The notes beneath the pieces were generated by a model. That model ran no database searches, was not told the origin of the DNA, and saw only the letters and a list, made by a program, of their open reading frames with translations. A DNA stretch of 64,000 nucleotides from Camellia lanceoleosa (lineage: Eukaryota > Streptophyta > Magnoliopsida > Ericales > Theaceae): positions 108,908,734-108,972,733 of the forward strand of contig CM045762.1 of assembly GCA_025200525.1 (NCBI GenBank). Direction: 5' to 3'. Shown here one piece after another: positions 24,598 through 34,930 of the stretch. The position numbers and the translations under genes are program-made. Each line of letters starts with the position of its first letter. Positions within the stretch are counted from its first letter, which is position 1.

Positions 24598-24602
24598 AAA
24601 GT

Positions 24603-25149
24603 AAACTATTGTTATATATCAAGAAGGATTGTATGCAAGACTTTCTCATAATTTATCCATATGTCAATGATTTACATAGAAGTAAATTTTATATACATTA
24701 ATAATTAAGGCCCTGTTTGTTTTCTAAACTAGATGTCCAGATTGGATTGTGAGGTGAGAAGCACTAATATTATGTTTATTTGCAAAATGGAGATCCAAAT
24801 TAGAAGTCTGTTTGGACTATGAAAGTCCTTAGAGGAGCAGACTGACAATCATTCAGAGAACATGAAAATTCAAAAATAATTCATAGTGGAATCAATTGTC
24901 TAGGAAAGTGTAATTTTTTATTTATTTATTAGAACATTAATTGAAGTTTAAAATCATGATTTCTAGTGAAAAAATCATGAATTGTTTTGAAAATCGTGAC
25001 TTCTCATTATTTTATATAAAAATATTTAACAATCTTCACACCAACAATTATTATCAAACAAATATAATTTTATTTAATCTTCACACCAATAATTTCATCA
25101 TTCACTTTTTCACAAGTAATCTCATCCAAGAGAGGTGATTAGATTGAAA
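24603..25149. other. AT-rich intergenic DNA
   Basis: Continuation of the sequence split by the Copia element. GGCCCTGTTTGTTTTCTAAA at 24710-24730 resembles a MITE end, but I found no partner end. Confidence 0.45.
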
Positions 25150-25481
25150 GGTATTGTTAGGCCCGTAGGAGCCCATCACGAATTCCGTTTCGATAATCTG
25201 AACCGTTTAATGTGTAGAACTCGTCGAGTATTATATGCCTGTAAAAGCTCACATTGATCGGATATCGATAATTATTTCATCGCATCAAATTTCTGCTAAC
25301 CGTTTATTTTTTTACCGTCCATTTTTTTTTATATATAAAATTGATTTGATCACGTAATTATTGATATTCAATCAATGTGATTTTTTTACAGGTATATAGT
25401 ACTCAACGAGTTTTACACATTCAACAGTTCAGATTATTAAAACAAAACCCGTAGTGAGTCTTCAAAAGCCTAATAACACCT
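25150..25481. mobile_element. Palindromic MITE, family F1, copy 2
   Basis: Left arm: GGTATTGTTAGGCCCGTAGG, CGTCGAGTATTATATGCC, TTGATCGGATATCGATAATT. The right arm is the reverse complement with scattered changes, ending GCCTAATAACACC. The arms are about 150 bp with a short AT-rich centre. It shares the same body as 5200-5500 and 25843-26194. Confidence 0.85.
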
Positions 25482-25842
25482 TTTGATCTAAATCACGAAT
25501 GGGAGAAAAACCCAAAATCATAAACCTATTCTACTATTCTATAATAATTTTTTGGTAGTAGTGCTCAGTTTTTCAAAAATAATTTAGTAGGTGTTTGGGT
25601 AGACCTGAAAAAGAAAAAAGATCAAAAAGTCACTACAAAAGTCAAAAAATTTATGATTGGTTGTTTGATATGTTTGAAAAAAATCAAAAAGCTAAAATGT
25701 TATTAAAAAAGTCAAAAAGTTATCACTATTCACAAAAAAAAAATTCTCTAAAAAAAGTACAAGCCAACTTTTTGGCTGAAATGATGTTTTGGTTTAAAGT
25801 GATGGTACGAACTTGTCAAACGGGTGCACATAAAATTTACAT
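25482..25842. other. AT-rich spacer between MITE copies
   Basis: A-rich, with repeated ATCAAAAAG / GTCAAAAA motifs and GTAGGTGTTTGGGTAGA near 25588, possibly another decayed MITE. An open frame of 98 codons here is Lys/Ser-rich low complexity and unlikely to be a gene. Confidence 0.45.
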
Positions 25843-26194
25843 AGAACGGTGTTGTTCGGCCTGTGAGGGCCCATTACGGGATCCGTTTTGATAATTTGAA
25901 GCGTTAAATATGTAGAATTCGTCGAATACTATATGCTTGTAAAATATCACCTTGATCGGATATCGATAACTATATGATCAAATCAGTTTTGTATAAAAAA
26001 GTAGACAATACACAAAGAAACGGTTGACAAAAAATTAATCCGATTAGATAGCTATCGATATCCGATCAACATGATTTTTTACAAGTATATAGTACTCGAC
26101 GAGTTTTATACATTTAACGGTTCCAATCATCAAAACGGGACATGTGGTGGACCCCCACGGGCCGAAGACTATCGTCCAATCCGAACAGCACTGT
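25843..26194. mobile_element. Palindromic MITE, family F1, copy 3
   Basis: Left arm AACGGTGTTGTTCGGCC, GGGCCCATTACGGGATCC, ACCTTGATCGGATATCGATA. The right arm mirrors it (ATCGATATCCGATCAACATG ... GTGGACCCCCACGGGCC). The right outer end holds about 20 extra bases before CCGAACAGCACTG. It lies only 360 bp from copy 2. Confidence 0.85.
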
Positions 26195-26991
26195 AGGCAA
26201 TCTGCTCCTATACATCTTGCTGTCAATCGTATGCATGCCGGTACCATCACCGTCAATAGGCAATTATATATTTAAGGGTAATATGGTAATTTTATTATTT
26301 TATATGATATTTTAATATACATTTTTTCGTAAAAAATTAAAAAATTATCTCAAATAATCATATTTTTTTCCTCTACTTTTTAGTCTAAAAAATCAAAAAA
26401 TATATTTATTTAAGACATTCCAAATAACCCCATACTATTCATTTTTTTTTGGGACGGGAAACAACAACTCTGGTCAGAGGCCAAAAAGATCAAAATGCCC
26501 CTATTTTTGTCCTTTCCTCGCGACCTGTATAACCAAAAAAAAAAAAAATACTTGATATATCTTCTCAGGTCCCACCACACATTGCATGCACAAGTCGTAC
26601 TGCGCTTCACGTGATGCACAGTCACCTCGAAATAATTATGTAGGGGCAAATAGGTCATTTGCGCATTTATTATAATATTAAAATATAGACTTTCTTATAA
26701 AAAATTAAAAAATTATTTTAAATACTCATTTTTAAAAAAAAAAATTATAATTAAAAAATCAAAAAAAAAAAACACTCATACAAATCATCCAAATGGTTGA
26801 GGTTAGAAGCTGCTTCCAAGTACCTATCATCAGGAAGAGCTGACCTTGCTCTAGCTATATCAATAGGAAAATGTTCGAAAACTTTAGAAGATGAACTCTA
26901 ATCATTTTAATAATGGAGCCTCGATTAGAGCGGGAGATGAATCACTACTGATAATATTCTCCTGTATACATATGCATTTGAATCAGAGGCA
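26195..26991. other. AT-rich DNA and FCLY upstream region
   Basis: Two related A/T-rich segments (about 26265-26400 and 26640-26770, both with TAAAAAATTAAAAAATTAT) form direct repeats. The last 150 bp is the expected promoter/5' UTR of the FCLY-type gene, but I see no clear TATA box. Confidence 0.45.
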
Positions 26992-27543
26992 ATGGAGAAG
27001 AAGAAAGAAGTGCCATTGCTGATATTGCAGATGAAGATGAACACAATGATTGTTTTCATTTTCACTCTCCTGTTTCTCTCCACTCCATCATCATCATCCG
27101 CAGTCCAATCTGACCCTCCAACTGTCTGCATAATCGGAAGCGGCATCGGCGGCTCCTCCGTCGCTCACTTCCTCCGCCAATACTCCGATCAATCTCCTCC
27201 TCCCATCGGCCAAATCCGAATCTTCGAACGCCGCGGCCGTGTCGGAGGCAGGATGACTACTGTCTCCCTCACTGGCGACACCTTCGAAGCCGGAGCTGTC
27301 ATGCTCCACCCCAAGAACTACCACGCCATTAACTTCGTCAAATTTCTCAATCTAACCGTCAAGCAGGATGATGAAGACGACTCCTTTTCTTTCGGCATTT
27401 GGGACGGCCATAAATTCGTCTTCAAAACCCTAGACTCTAATTCCAAGTTCCCTTTTTTCCAGAAGATCGTATCACTACTCAATTCATTCCGCATGTTCTT
27501 TCGTTATGGATTCTCTCTCTTCAAAATGAGTAACTTTGGCGAG
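26992..27543 (+). CDS. FCLY: FCLY-type gene, exon 1
   Basis: Open from ATG 26992 (MEKKKEV); a second in-frame Met at about 27031 (MKMNT) lies nearer the hydrophobic stretch MIVFIFTLLFLSTP and may be the real start of the signal peptide. VCIIGSGIGGSSVAHFLRQY is the FAD/dinucleotide-binding motif. IFERRGRVGGRMTTV and FEAGAVMLHPKNYHAINF are conserved in the family. It ends KMSNFGE at the donor GAG|GTATAC. This exon is intact and well conserved. Confidence 0.88.
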
Positions 27544-27611
27544 GTATACACTCTCTCTCTCTCTATATATATATTGTATATGTGGATTGAATATATATTT
27601 GTGGCGCATAG

Positions 27612-27781
27612 TGCAATGGATAGATTCTTAAATTACTATAAAGCTGTGAATCAAGGCTAGTCTTTGAGAATGTGGATGAGATGCTTAAATGGGCTGGTTT
27701 GTATAATCTCACCACCAGGACATTGCAAGAGGAACTGGTAGATGTTAGGTTGTCTCCTTTGGTGATACAAGAAATGTTACA
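27612..27781 (+). pseudogene. FCLY: FCLY-type gene, exon 2, frameshifted
   Basis: Encodes MDRFLNYYKAVNQG, then TAG (27658-27660). One base out of frame it goes on with VFENVDEMLKWAGLYNLTTR and LSPLVIQEML. The family has one continuous frame here, so about one base has been lost near 27657. The acceptor AG at 27610-27611 would put the exon out of phase with exon 1; CAT in place of an expected CAG two bases earlier could be a mutated acceptor. The donor is ACA|GTAAGAG at 27781. Confidence 0.82.
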
Positions 27782-27947
27782 GTAAGAGCCCTAACTATTT
27801 TTCTCAAACGTTTAATTTTTGTGCTTTTTTGTTGTTTGTGTTTGGAAGTAACAGTTTGTTTTATTTTTATTTTGTACTTAGCATCGTGGTTCTATGAATT
27901 TAGTGTCATTCTTATCCTGAGATAATTATTTGGGCAAGCATAATAAA

Positions 27948-27952
27948 GATGG
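27948..27952 (+). repeat. Target-site duplication (GATGG / AATGG) of the minus-strand Tat element
   Basis: GATGG precedes the left LTR and AATGG follows the right LTR at 49693-49697, matching 4 of 5 bases. This is acceptable for an old insertion but weaker than the other TSDs in the window. Confidence 0.65.
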
Positions 27953-28498
27953 TGATGATACAGTTCGTCCTGGTGAATGAGCTAGACCGATCCAAGCTTC
28001 TCAAGCCCACTGGATAACCTGCAAACAAGTTTAACGGGGAACGGGGTAGTCCCCCGGCGAACCCTCCGGTGTGTGAATTAGAAGAGGTGGTAGACAATGT
28101 AGCGAGAGAGAGAGAGAGATAGAAAATTTAACCTTCTTCTTGTCTTCAACCTTTGCTTATATCCTTTGGTAATCATTTCATTGCCTCGCTGCTCGACCTC
28201 CCCGAAAAGCTTACTGTGGTTCGCCTTGTTCAGTGAGGGTGCCATTCCTACCGAGAGGTGTTGTCGCAATAAATGTGATGGGTCATTAATGGTGATGTCT
28301 TTGTGGCAATAACTTTGCGCATCTTTGTCTATTGATGTGGCACTGCTCGCACCGCCATGTGTCCGGCATCATTGACTTTCCTCGCTCGTTGGCCTCCACC
28401 GTGTCTTGGTCTTACTAACCGGTTGTGCAATGGGGTCTAAATGGTGGGCCCGGGTTTACTCACGGTGGGTCAGGGTCCTTGTGGGCCTATCCGTGTCA
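27953..28498 (-). repeat. 3' LTR of the minus-strand Tat element
   Basis: In element sense it begins TGACACGGATAGGCCCACA and ends GAACTGTATCATCA. It is collinear with the split 5' LTR (34468-34506 plus 49173-49692), sharing GGATAACCTGCAAACAAGTT and TAGTCCCCCGGCGAACCCTC in + sense. An AC-to-AG microsatellite (GAGAGAGAG) lies near 28105. Confidence 0.93.
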
Positions 28499-28559
28499 AG
28501 AGTCCCCATTCCCGAGTGCAACTTTAGTCCAACGAAGGAATAATAACAAGGAAGATGAG

Positions 28560-28870
28560 AAGCCGACCGTGAGGGTGGTCGAGCGGGAGATGCCGACCGT
28601 GAGTACTGAGCGGGAAAACCGATCGCAAGGGTGACCGAGCGGGTGAGGCCGACTGAGCGGGAGAGGCCGACCGTGAAGGTGACCGAGCGGGAAGACCGAT
28701 CGTAAGGGTGACCGAGCAGGAGAGGCCGACCGTGAGGGTGACCGAGTGGGAAGACCGATCGTAAGGGTGACCGAGCGAGTAAGGCCAACCGAGCGGGAGA
28801 GGCCGACCGTGAGGGCGGCCGATCGTGAGGCCGATCACAAGGCGGGCCGACCGCGTGGGTGGCCGAGTGG
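28560..28870. repeat. GC-rich tandem repeat near the 3' LTR
   Basis: About five units of roughly 55-60 bp built from GGCCGACCGTGAGGGTGACC, GAGCGGGAAGACCGATCGTA and AGGGTGACCGAGC. It lies between the 3' LTR and the antisense ORF. Open frames on both strands across it are shadows of the repeat. Confidence 0.75.
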
Positions 28871-29274
28871 AAGGGCACGGGGCTCAAGAGGCGGCGCGTC
28901 ACGTGATGATTTGAAGTGGAAAAGACAAGGTAAGGGCAGAAGTCAGTGCATCGGGGCCATACACGTGGCAGAATTTCGAGGGAGGAGAAAGGTCAAGCAT
29001 TAGATCAGAAACGAAACGTCAGGGCATTATTATGGGCATTGAGGAAGCAGTTTTGGCGGATGATTTGAAAAGTTTTCAAACTGGCGAAAATTAATTTGGA
29101 TCCTTGGAATACGGGTAAACCATGGGCTTTTGGTATTATTCGATTTACTTACCTATTTTCAAGAACCCAAAACATTCCAAGTATTACACCATTTGTTGCA
29201 CGCGATACACTATTGGAGCATTTCTTCGACTTCTTAGTGCCTGCCTTAGAAGCGATCCGCAGATACACTCTAGA

Positions 29275-31707
29275 AATGGCACAAGAAGAAAACGTGAATG
29301 TGAGGGTGGATCCACTGGGAGAGGATGATGCAGAGGAATTAGCTGCACAGTACAGAACGGAGAGGGTGGGGGAACCAGCGATATGTTTCCATGGCTCCAC
29401 CATGATTGCAGCGCCGAAGCCTATCAGTCAAGAGGAGCCAGATCATTGGCACACGAAGCCAGGCAAGTCGACGATGACTGAGGCAGAATTAGAGGCCATC
29501 CAGGAGAAATACCAGATTCCAGTGGAAGTGGAGTTGTTGCTGCCAACGTCAACGGAAAGGCCATCGGATGCCAGGCCAGGGGAGTTTTCCCTATACGAGG
29601 CGCGAAGGATGGAGGTTGCCACTGCCTCAAATAGTAGTGGACGTGCTGAACCACCTGGAGGTAGCACCGGGCCAGCTGATGCCTAATGCCTGGAAGATTT
29701 TGCTGGCCTGTGCAAGCGCCTGGCCAAAGGCGAATAAAGGGGAGTCAATGACGGTGGAGGAATTCTTCGCCTGCTACAAGGCCTCAGGGCAGCAAGAGAC
29801 ATGGGTCACGCCAGCAGTAATCGCGGAAAGGGGTTGGTGGCTGGGCTGCCCACATCGATAAAGGGGTGGCGAGCACGGTGGTTCTACGCGTCTGCCAACG
29901 GGGGGCCTGGGGTGCGCACCGTCTGGAAGGTGCCGATCAGGACGGTGGAGGCAAGACTGGGGGCTGCGGCAGAAGAGATGGTGAAGAGGGTGAAGGAGTG
30001 GAGGGAGAGGGAGAAGGCCAAGTAGGACGAGCTGGTTCAGCCATCCGCACTGTTTGAGGCCGGGCTAGGTCCACAGCCGATCGGTGGGGACCTCGGTGGT
30101 GAATTGGAAGCGAAGAGAGAGAGGCACAGGAGGCAGAAGATCAAGCCATCCTTGCCAAGGCCACAAAATTTAAGAAGGCGCAAGATGACCGACCGGCGCA
30201 GCCGATCGCGAAGGAGAGGATCCGACCACGCCCAAAGCCATTGGGAGGGAAGGACTTAAGCACTTTTGAGCCACGAAAGCCCCCTATGGATCTAGTGAAG
30301 GAGAAAGTCAAGAAAGAGGGGGAGGCTCTGAAGAGGAAGAAGAAGGAGCGAAGTGCCCCAGAAGAGGCCGCAGAGGAGTCTGGGTTCAAGAAAATGAAGG
30401 AGGCCCCAGTTGTGGTGGAGACCCCAGAAGTGGTAAGGGTTATCCCAACGGTGGAGGCTGTAGAGGTCGCCCCAACGATTCAAGTAGCAGTTGGGGAAGC
30501 TAGTGCTGACCCGAGTGTGGGGCAACGGATGCAAAAGGGGCCTGCATCCCAGGAAGGAGGATTTAGCCTGAAAACGGCTATTTACCATGCGCGCGCGGTG
30601 GCTGGACGGTTGGAGGGAGAAGAAGGCCCAGCTAGGGCAGGGGCTGAACGTCTGGTGAAGATCGTGGAGGAGTCAGGCCTGCGCTCAGCGTCTGTATTTA
30701 ACGAGGCAGACCTCTTCAGGGGGTTGTGCTCTGCACAGATGGAAGTGACGACCTTGGCAGGGGCCCTCTTTAGGAAGGCAGGGGCTGCTAAAATCAAAGC
30801 GGAGGAGGCCAAGGCGCAGCTTGCAACGTTGAAGGAAGAGAAAGCAAGTTGGGAGGGAGCCCGTGTTGAGCTGCAAGGAGTCAAGTTGGAATTGGAGGAC
30901 ATGCGCCGCAAGGTGGTGTCGCTCGAGTTCCAGTTGGCTAACGAGAAGAAAAAGTTGGAAGAGTCCTAAAATGCCTGTGCCATTGCTAACGAGAGGCATG
31001 AAGAGGCCATGAGCAGCAACGAGGAGCTGGTGAAGCTAAAAGATGAAGCAGATGCCAAGGTTGAGGCTCTGCAAAAGGAGTTGGAGAGAGAACTCACCAA
31101 GGCAGAGGAGGAGAAGGGGAGGCTGATGAGGGAGTTGAAAGCAGAGATGGAGAAAGCGACGGCGGAGAAGGAGAGCCTGAAGAAAGAGGTGGAGGAGGAG
31201 AGGGGTAGGGCAGCTACTGTGGTTGAGGCCCTGCGTGGAGAGTTGGAAGCGGAAAGAGCCAAAGCGTCCTCTGAGAAGGCGATCCTACAAAAAGAGCTGG
31301 ACGAGGAAAGGGCGAAAGCAGCCTCTGAAAAGGCAGCCTACCCCGATCTGTACGTTGCAGCAGTTGAACAATTCAAGGGATCGCCTGAATTTCAGATGGC
31401 CATTGATGCCGCAGTGGCCAGCAGTTTTGCAAGGGAGGAGTCTGGGGGGGCTGGCCCATCAAGGACGACTGCTGAGGGAAGACCTGAGTCTGAAGTCATA
31501 GAGAGCTTCCAGCGGTCGGACTTTTATAAGCATGAAATGGCAGAGTACTGGGACAGCGGGTGGAAAATGTTCAAACGCAAGGCTGAAGAGCTGTTCCCAG
31601 AGCTCGACTTTAGCAGTGTGGCGATTGAAGAGGATGATGTGGCCCAGACCCCCCTGGATGAGGGTGTGGAAGAAGCAGATCTCATCTCCAGTGAGGAGGG
31701 GGAGTGA
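29275..31707 (+). pseudogene. Antisense extra ORF of the minus-strand Tat element (gypsy-type transposon domain plus long coiled coil)
   Basis: Reads opposite to that element's gag. A likely start is ATG 29275 (MAQEENVNVRVDPLGEDDAE). The domain follows: LEAIQEKYQIPVEVELLLP, GEFSLYEARR, then one base out of frame GWRLPLPQIVVDVLNHLEV, APGQLMPNAWKILLACASAW and VEEFFACYKASGQQ. After a second shift near 29830 comes SIKGWRARWFYASANGGPG. TAG 30023-30025 and a third shift near 30150 precede a long acidic/basic coiled coil (30241-31400; LKEEKASWEGARVELQGVK, LQKELERELTKAEEEKGRL) with TAA 30967-30969 inside. The C-terminus is FYKHEMAEYWDSGWKMFKRK, then AEELFPELDFS. No introns are obvious. The domain layout matches the antisense ORF at 13873-15560. 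Function unknown; five lesions make it non-coding now. Confidence 0.78.
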
Positions 31708-31806
31708 GCTGAAAATAAGTGTACTTAGGAGTTTCTGTTTTGTCGTGGTTTTATTGTGTTTTGTTTTTGAAGTGATGTAATGGAGTTGTATATACATTTT
31801 TGACTG

Positions 31807-31812
31807 AATAAA
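31807..31812 (+). terminator. Poly(A) signal AATAAA after the antisense ORF
   Basis: AATAAA lies 100 bp after the TGA of the antisense ORF, on the same strand, in AT-rich DNA. It fits a separate antisense transcription unit. A (TA)n run follows at 31876-31892. Confidence 0.55.
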
Positions 31813-32364
31813 ATTTCATTTACGCTGCCAGCTGATGACTCCATGGAATTTTTCTTTTTGTTCTGTTGTTGTTTTATATATATATATATATAATAGAGAG
31901 TAAAGTAAGGAACTCCCTAATGCAGAGTGAAATGGGATTTGTATAAAAATTCAATGGGTGAGTGATTGAAAAATTGGAGTACAAGGTTGTAAAACATGAG
32001 TGTGGAAAATGATCTTGATAAAAGGTCCATGAAAAGTATGAGTGAAGGATCCATGGATGAAGGCAGGAAAGTAGGTTTTAAATTGTAACTAAAGGGTTAA
32101 TTGTAAACCTGTAGGGAAGAACTTGGGGAGCACCGTTGGAATTTGACTAAGTAGAGATGTTGTAAAAATTTGTGACCTCAACTTGTGACTAAGTGTTCTC
32201 CCAAACCAAATGGCATAACATTTTCCATTCAAAATGCCCAAAAGATACTTCAGATCAAATTTAGAAAAGATCACTGCATCACAGAATTGATTGCCGACAA
32301 GCTTGTCCATGATTGATGCCTTGCGGGCCAAATACTTTCCAGCCTTCTGGTGTTCGATTTGCCT
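31813..32364. other. Non-coding spacer in the minus-strand Tat element
   Basis: AT-rich with no recognised coding sequence. Near 32165-32330 the minus strand reads MARKASIMDKLVGNQFCDAV, not recognised. Confidence 0.45.
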
Positions 32365-32890
32365 GAGTCTTTTGAAGTGCTCAGTCTGGCTGAGACTTGT
32401 GAAAGTGCTCGGCCTGGCCGAGGCTTTGAAAGTGCCCGGCCTGGCCGAGGCTTTTGAAGGTCCCCGGTCTAGCCGAGGCTTTGAAAGTGCCTGGCCTGGC
32501 CGAGGCTTTGAAAGTTCTCGATCTGGGCCGAGGCTTTTGAAAGTGCCTGGCCTGGGCCGAGGCTTTTGAAAGTGCTCGGTCTGGCCGAGGCTTTTGAAAG
32601 TGCTCGGTCTGGCCGAGGCTTTTGAAAGTGCTCAGTTCTAGCTGAGGCTTTTGAAAGTGCTCGGTCTGGCCGAGGCCTTTGAAAGTGCTCAGTCTGGCCG
32701 AGGCTTTTGAAAGTGCTCGTTCTGGCCGAGGCTTTTGAACGTGCTCAGTTCTGGCTGAGGCTTTTGAACGTGCTCAGGTCGGGCTGAGGTTTTGGAGGCT
32801 TTTGAACGTGCTCAGGTCTGGCCGAGGCTCGGAGTGCTTGGTCTGACTGGGGCTTTTGAAAGTGTGCTCGGTCTGGCCGAGGTTGCGAGT
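32365..32890. repeat. Tandem array, about 28-bp unit, roughly 18 copies
   Basis: Unit GTCTGGCCGAGGCTTTTGAA followed by AGTGCTCG, with small indels (TTTTGAA/TTTGAA) and point changes. It lies between the end of pol and the antisense ORF, where Tat-lineage elements are known to carry tandem arrays. Confidence 0.9.
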
Positions 32891-33021
32891 GCTGCAAGTG
32901 AAAGTTTCATGGAAGCGACATTCAGATAGTTGAATTATAGAAGATTGGAACTCCAGTCGGAATTTGTATTATATATCGAAAAAGGAAGATACAACAAGTT
33001 TGATAATACAAAAGTAGGAAT

Positions 33022-33273
33022 TCACTGATAGTAACGCTTCAGATGTTCAGCATTCCAGAGATGGGGAAGGTCTTGGCCATCCATGTCTTGAAGTCGGTAA
33101 GTACCTGGCCGCGGGCGGGCCTTCACAACGTAGGGTCCCTCCCATTTGGCTACTAGTTTGCCCTCGGTCGGATTCTTTGTGGCAAGAGTTGCTTCTCTCA
33201 AGAGAAGGTCCCCTACAGAGAACTCCGTGCTCGGTACGAGTGGGTCGGTCGGTATAGCGGGGTGTTTGGGCAT
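33022..33273 (-). pseudogene. C-terminal end of Tat integrase
   Basis: The minus strand reads TEFSVGDLLLREATLATKNP, then LVAKWEGPYVVKARPRPGTY, RLQDMDGQDLPHLWNAEHLK and RYYQ-stop. This is the typical last stretch of Tat-type integrase (VGDLVLR...WEGPY.V....PGTYRL...G...P..WN.EHL..YY). It follows gag directly in a different frame, so nearly all of pol has been deleted between the two. Confidence 0.88.
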
Positions 33274-33279
33274 GATACT

Positions 33280-34366
33280 GGGTGTTGCTGGGTTCTTGGT
33301 CTTTTCTCTTTTCTCGGGGGGTCGGGTTTTTAGCTGTTGGATCTTGCCGAGCGGCTAGTGAATCCTCGGCATTCATGTATTTTTGGGCTTTGGCGAGTAG
33401 GACTGCCATGGAGGTCGGGGGGTTCTTGGAGAGGGAGAAAAGGAAATCAGATGACCGCAGACCGGCCATGAAGGCTGTGAGGATGACCTTGTCGTCATTT
33501 TCGGCAACTTGTAGGGCTTCGGTGTTGAAGCGAGTGACGAAGCTGCGCAGTGATTCCCCCTCGGTCTGACGGATGTTGAGTAGCTGGGTGGCCGGGCGTC
33601 GTTGACGCTGGGCACCGATGAAATGGCTTAAGAAAGAGTCACTGAGATGCTGGAAAGTAGAGACCGAGTCCAGTGGTAACTGGCTAAATCACAGCCGAGC
33701 CGACCCCTTCAGTGTCACGGGAAAGGCTCGGCACATGATTTCGTCAGGGAAGACATGGAGGATCATGAGGGCGCGGTAGGTCTCCAGATGGTCGATCGGG
33801 TCGGTTGTGCCATCGAAGGAGTCAATGGTGGGCATTTTGAATTTGGCGGGCAGGGGTTTGTCTCGGATGGAGGCGACAAATGGCGAGCTTGTGGTGGTGG
33901 AGGGCTTATGCTGAATATTCTGCATAACCCCTTGTAGCTGGAGCTTCATGGCTCGGAGTTCAACGTCCCAGAGGGGGATGTTGTCACCACCAGAGGGAGA
34001 CAGGTGTTGAATGCTGCTGGCCTCTCCCTCGTAGGCTGGTGCTAGAACCGATGGGTGTGGGGGTAGGGGAGGCGGATTTATGTATGGGTGGGGAGGTTGC
34101 AAGCCGTCCAAGTTGGGTGGATTGGGCAGTGGGGTAGTATGGCCGGGAGTGTGTTCTGGGTTGGGAAGGATATCTGGAGGTGGCGGTGGAGGAATGGGAA
34201 GGTTTCTCTGGAGCAGAGCGTTTATTAGGGCCTGGTTTTGCTCGGCCATGCGGTTGATGCTGTTAGTAAGTTCGATGAAGTATTGCCATGCGTTGTTTGG
34301 ATTGGGGGGGTTGGTTTGGTGATCGGGAGGGTTATGGTGGGAAGCCATGGATCTAGTCGTGACCAT
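33280..34366 (-). pseudogene. gag of the minus-strand Tat element, one stop
   Basis: Start MVTTRSMASHHNPPDHQTNP at 34366, then a Pro-rich N-terminus (IPPPPPPDILPNPEHTPGHT) and the Gag core (KFKMPTIDSFDGTTDPIDHL, ETYRALMILHVFPDEIMCRA, FPVTLKGSARL). A TGA near 33690 replaces the conserved Trp, after which the same frame goes on (FSQLPLDSVSTFQHLSDSFL, SHFIGAQRQRRPATQLLNIR, SFVTRFNTEAL, AFMAGLRSSDFLFSLSKNPP) to about 33290. Apart from this stop the frame is long and clean, so gag decayed less than the antisense ORF. Confidence 0.88.
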
Positions 34367-34447
34367 ACACTTGACGAGTGAGGTGAAAAGGTTGCTGGAA
34401 CAGGGTCTCCGACGGCAATGAACACAACTGTCGTACGGACAAACCAG

Positions 34448-34465
34448 TTCCCATAGACGGCGCCA
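34448..34465 (-). other. Primer-binding site of the minus-strand Tat element
   Basis: In element sense TGGCGCCGTCTATGGGAA begins two bases after the 5' LTR end (TGTATCATCA). It is nearly the same as the primer site of the Tat element at 8937. Confidence 0.88.
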
Positions 34466-34467
34466 AC

Positions 34468-34506
34468 TGATGATACAGTTCGTCCTGGTGAATGGGCTAG
34501 ACCGAT
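34468..34506 (-). repeat. 5' LTR of the minus-strand Tat element, inner fragment
   Basis: 39 bp matching 27953-27991 (TGATGATACAGTTCGTCCTG...). The LTR is broken at CCGAT (34502-34506) by the next element and resumes at 49173. Confidence 0.92.
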
Positions 34507-34930
34507 TGTAACATGCCCGGGGGGGTACCCGTGCGCGTTAAACAGTTCGGACTCCCAAGATCTCTTTGATCTCAAGTCTCACGAGTGCAATGTGAAACGT
34601 AAATGAGAGTCCAGATTTGGCGACTTTTATTGAAAATCCATGTTTATTGCAATTTTGTCAAAAATGGACTGCGTCATCAGATCTCAGAGTCGCCACCTAA
34701 TATTTTGGGAAATTAGGAAACCCATGACTCAATGCCATGGCCACTGTTCGTCGTAACCAAGGATGCTTGGCTCGGAACCTTAGGTATGAGAGGGGAAGGT
34801 CAATAATGAGCACCCCCGCTCACCCGATCAAAAGATCGGCCTCTACTAAACCGTGATATGACTTTTATTTTCTTTATATGTTTATGTTCTAATTATTTTA
34901 ATAAATCTTAAAATTTACTATGTGAAGCAT

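Noticed and set aside
28456..28902. Open frames of 104 and 148 codons on the minus strand
   Set aside because: They are Arg/Ser/Pro readings of the GC-rich tandem repeat beside the 3' LTR.
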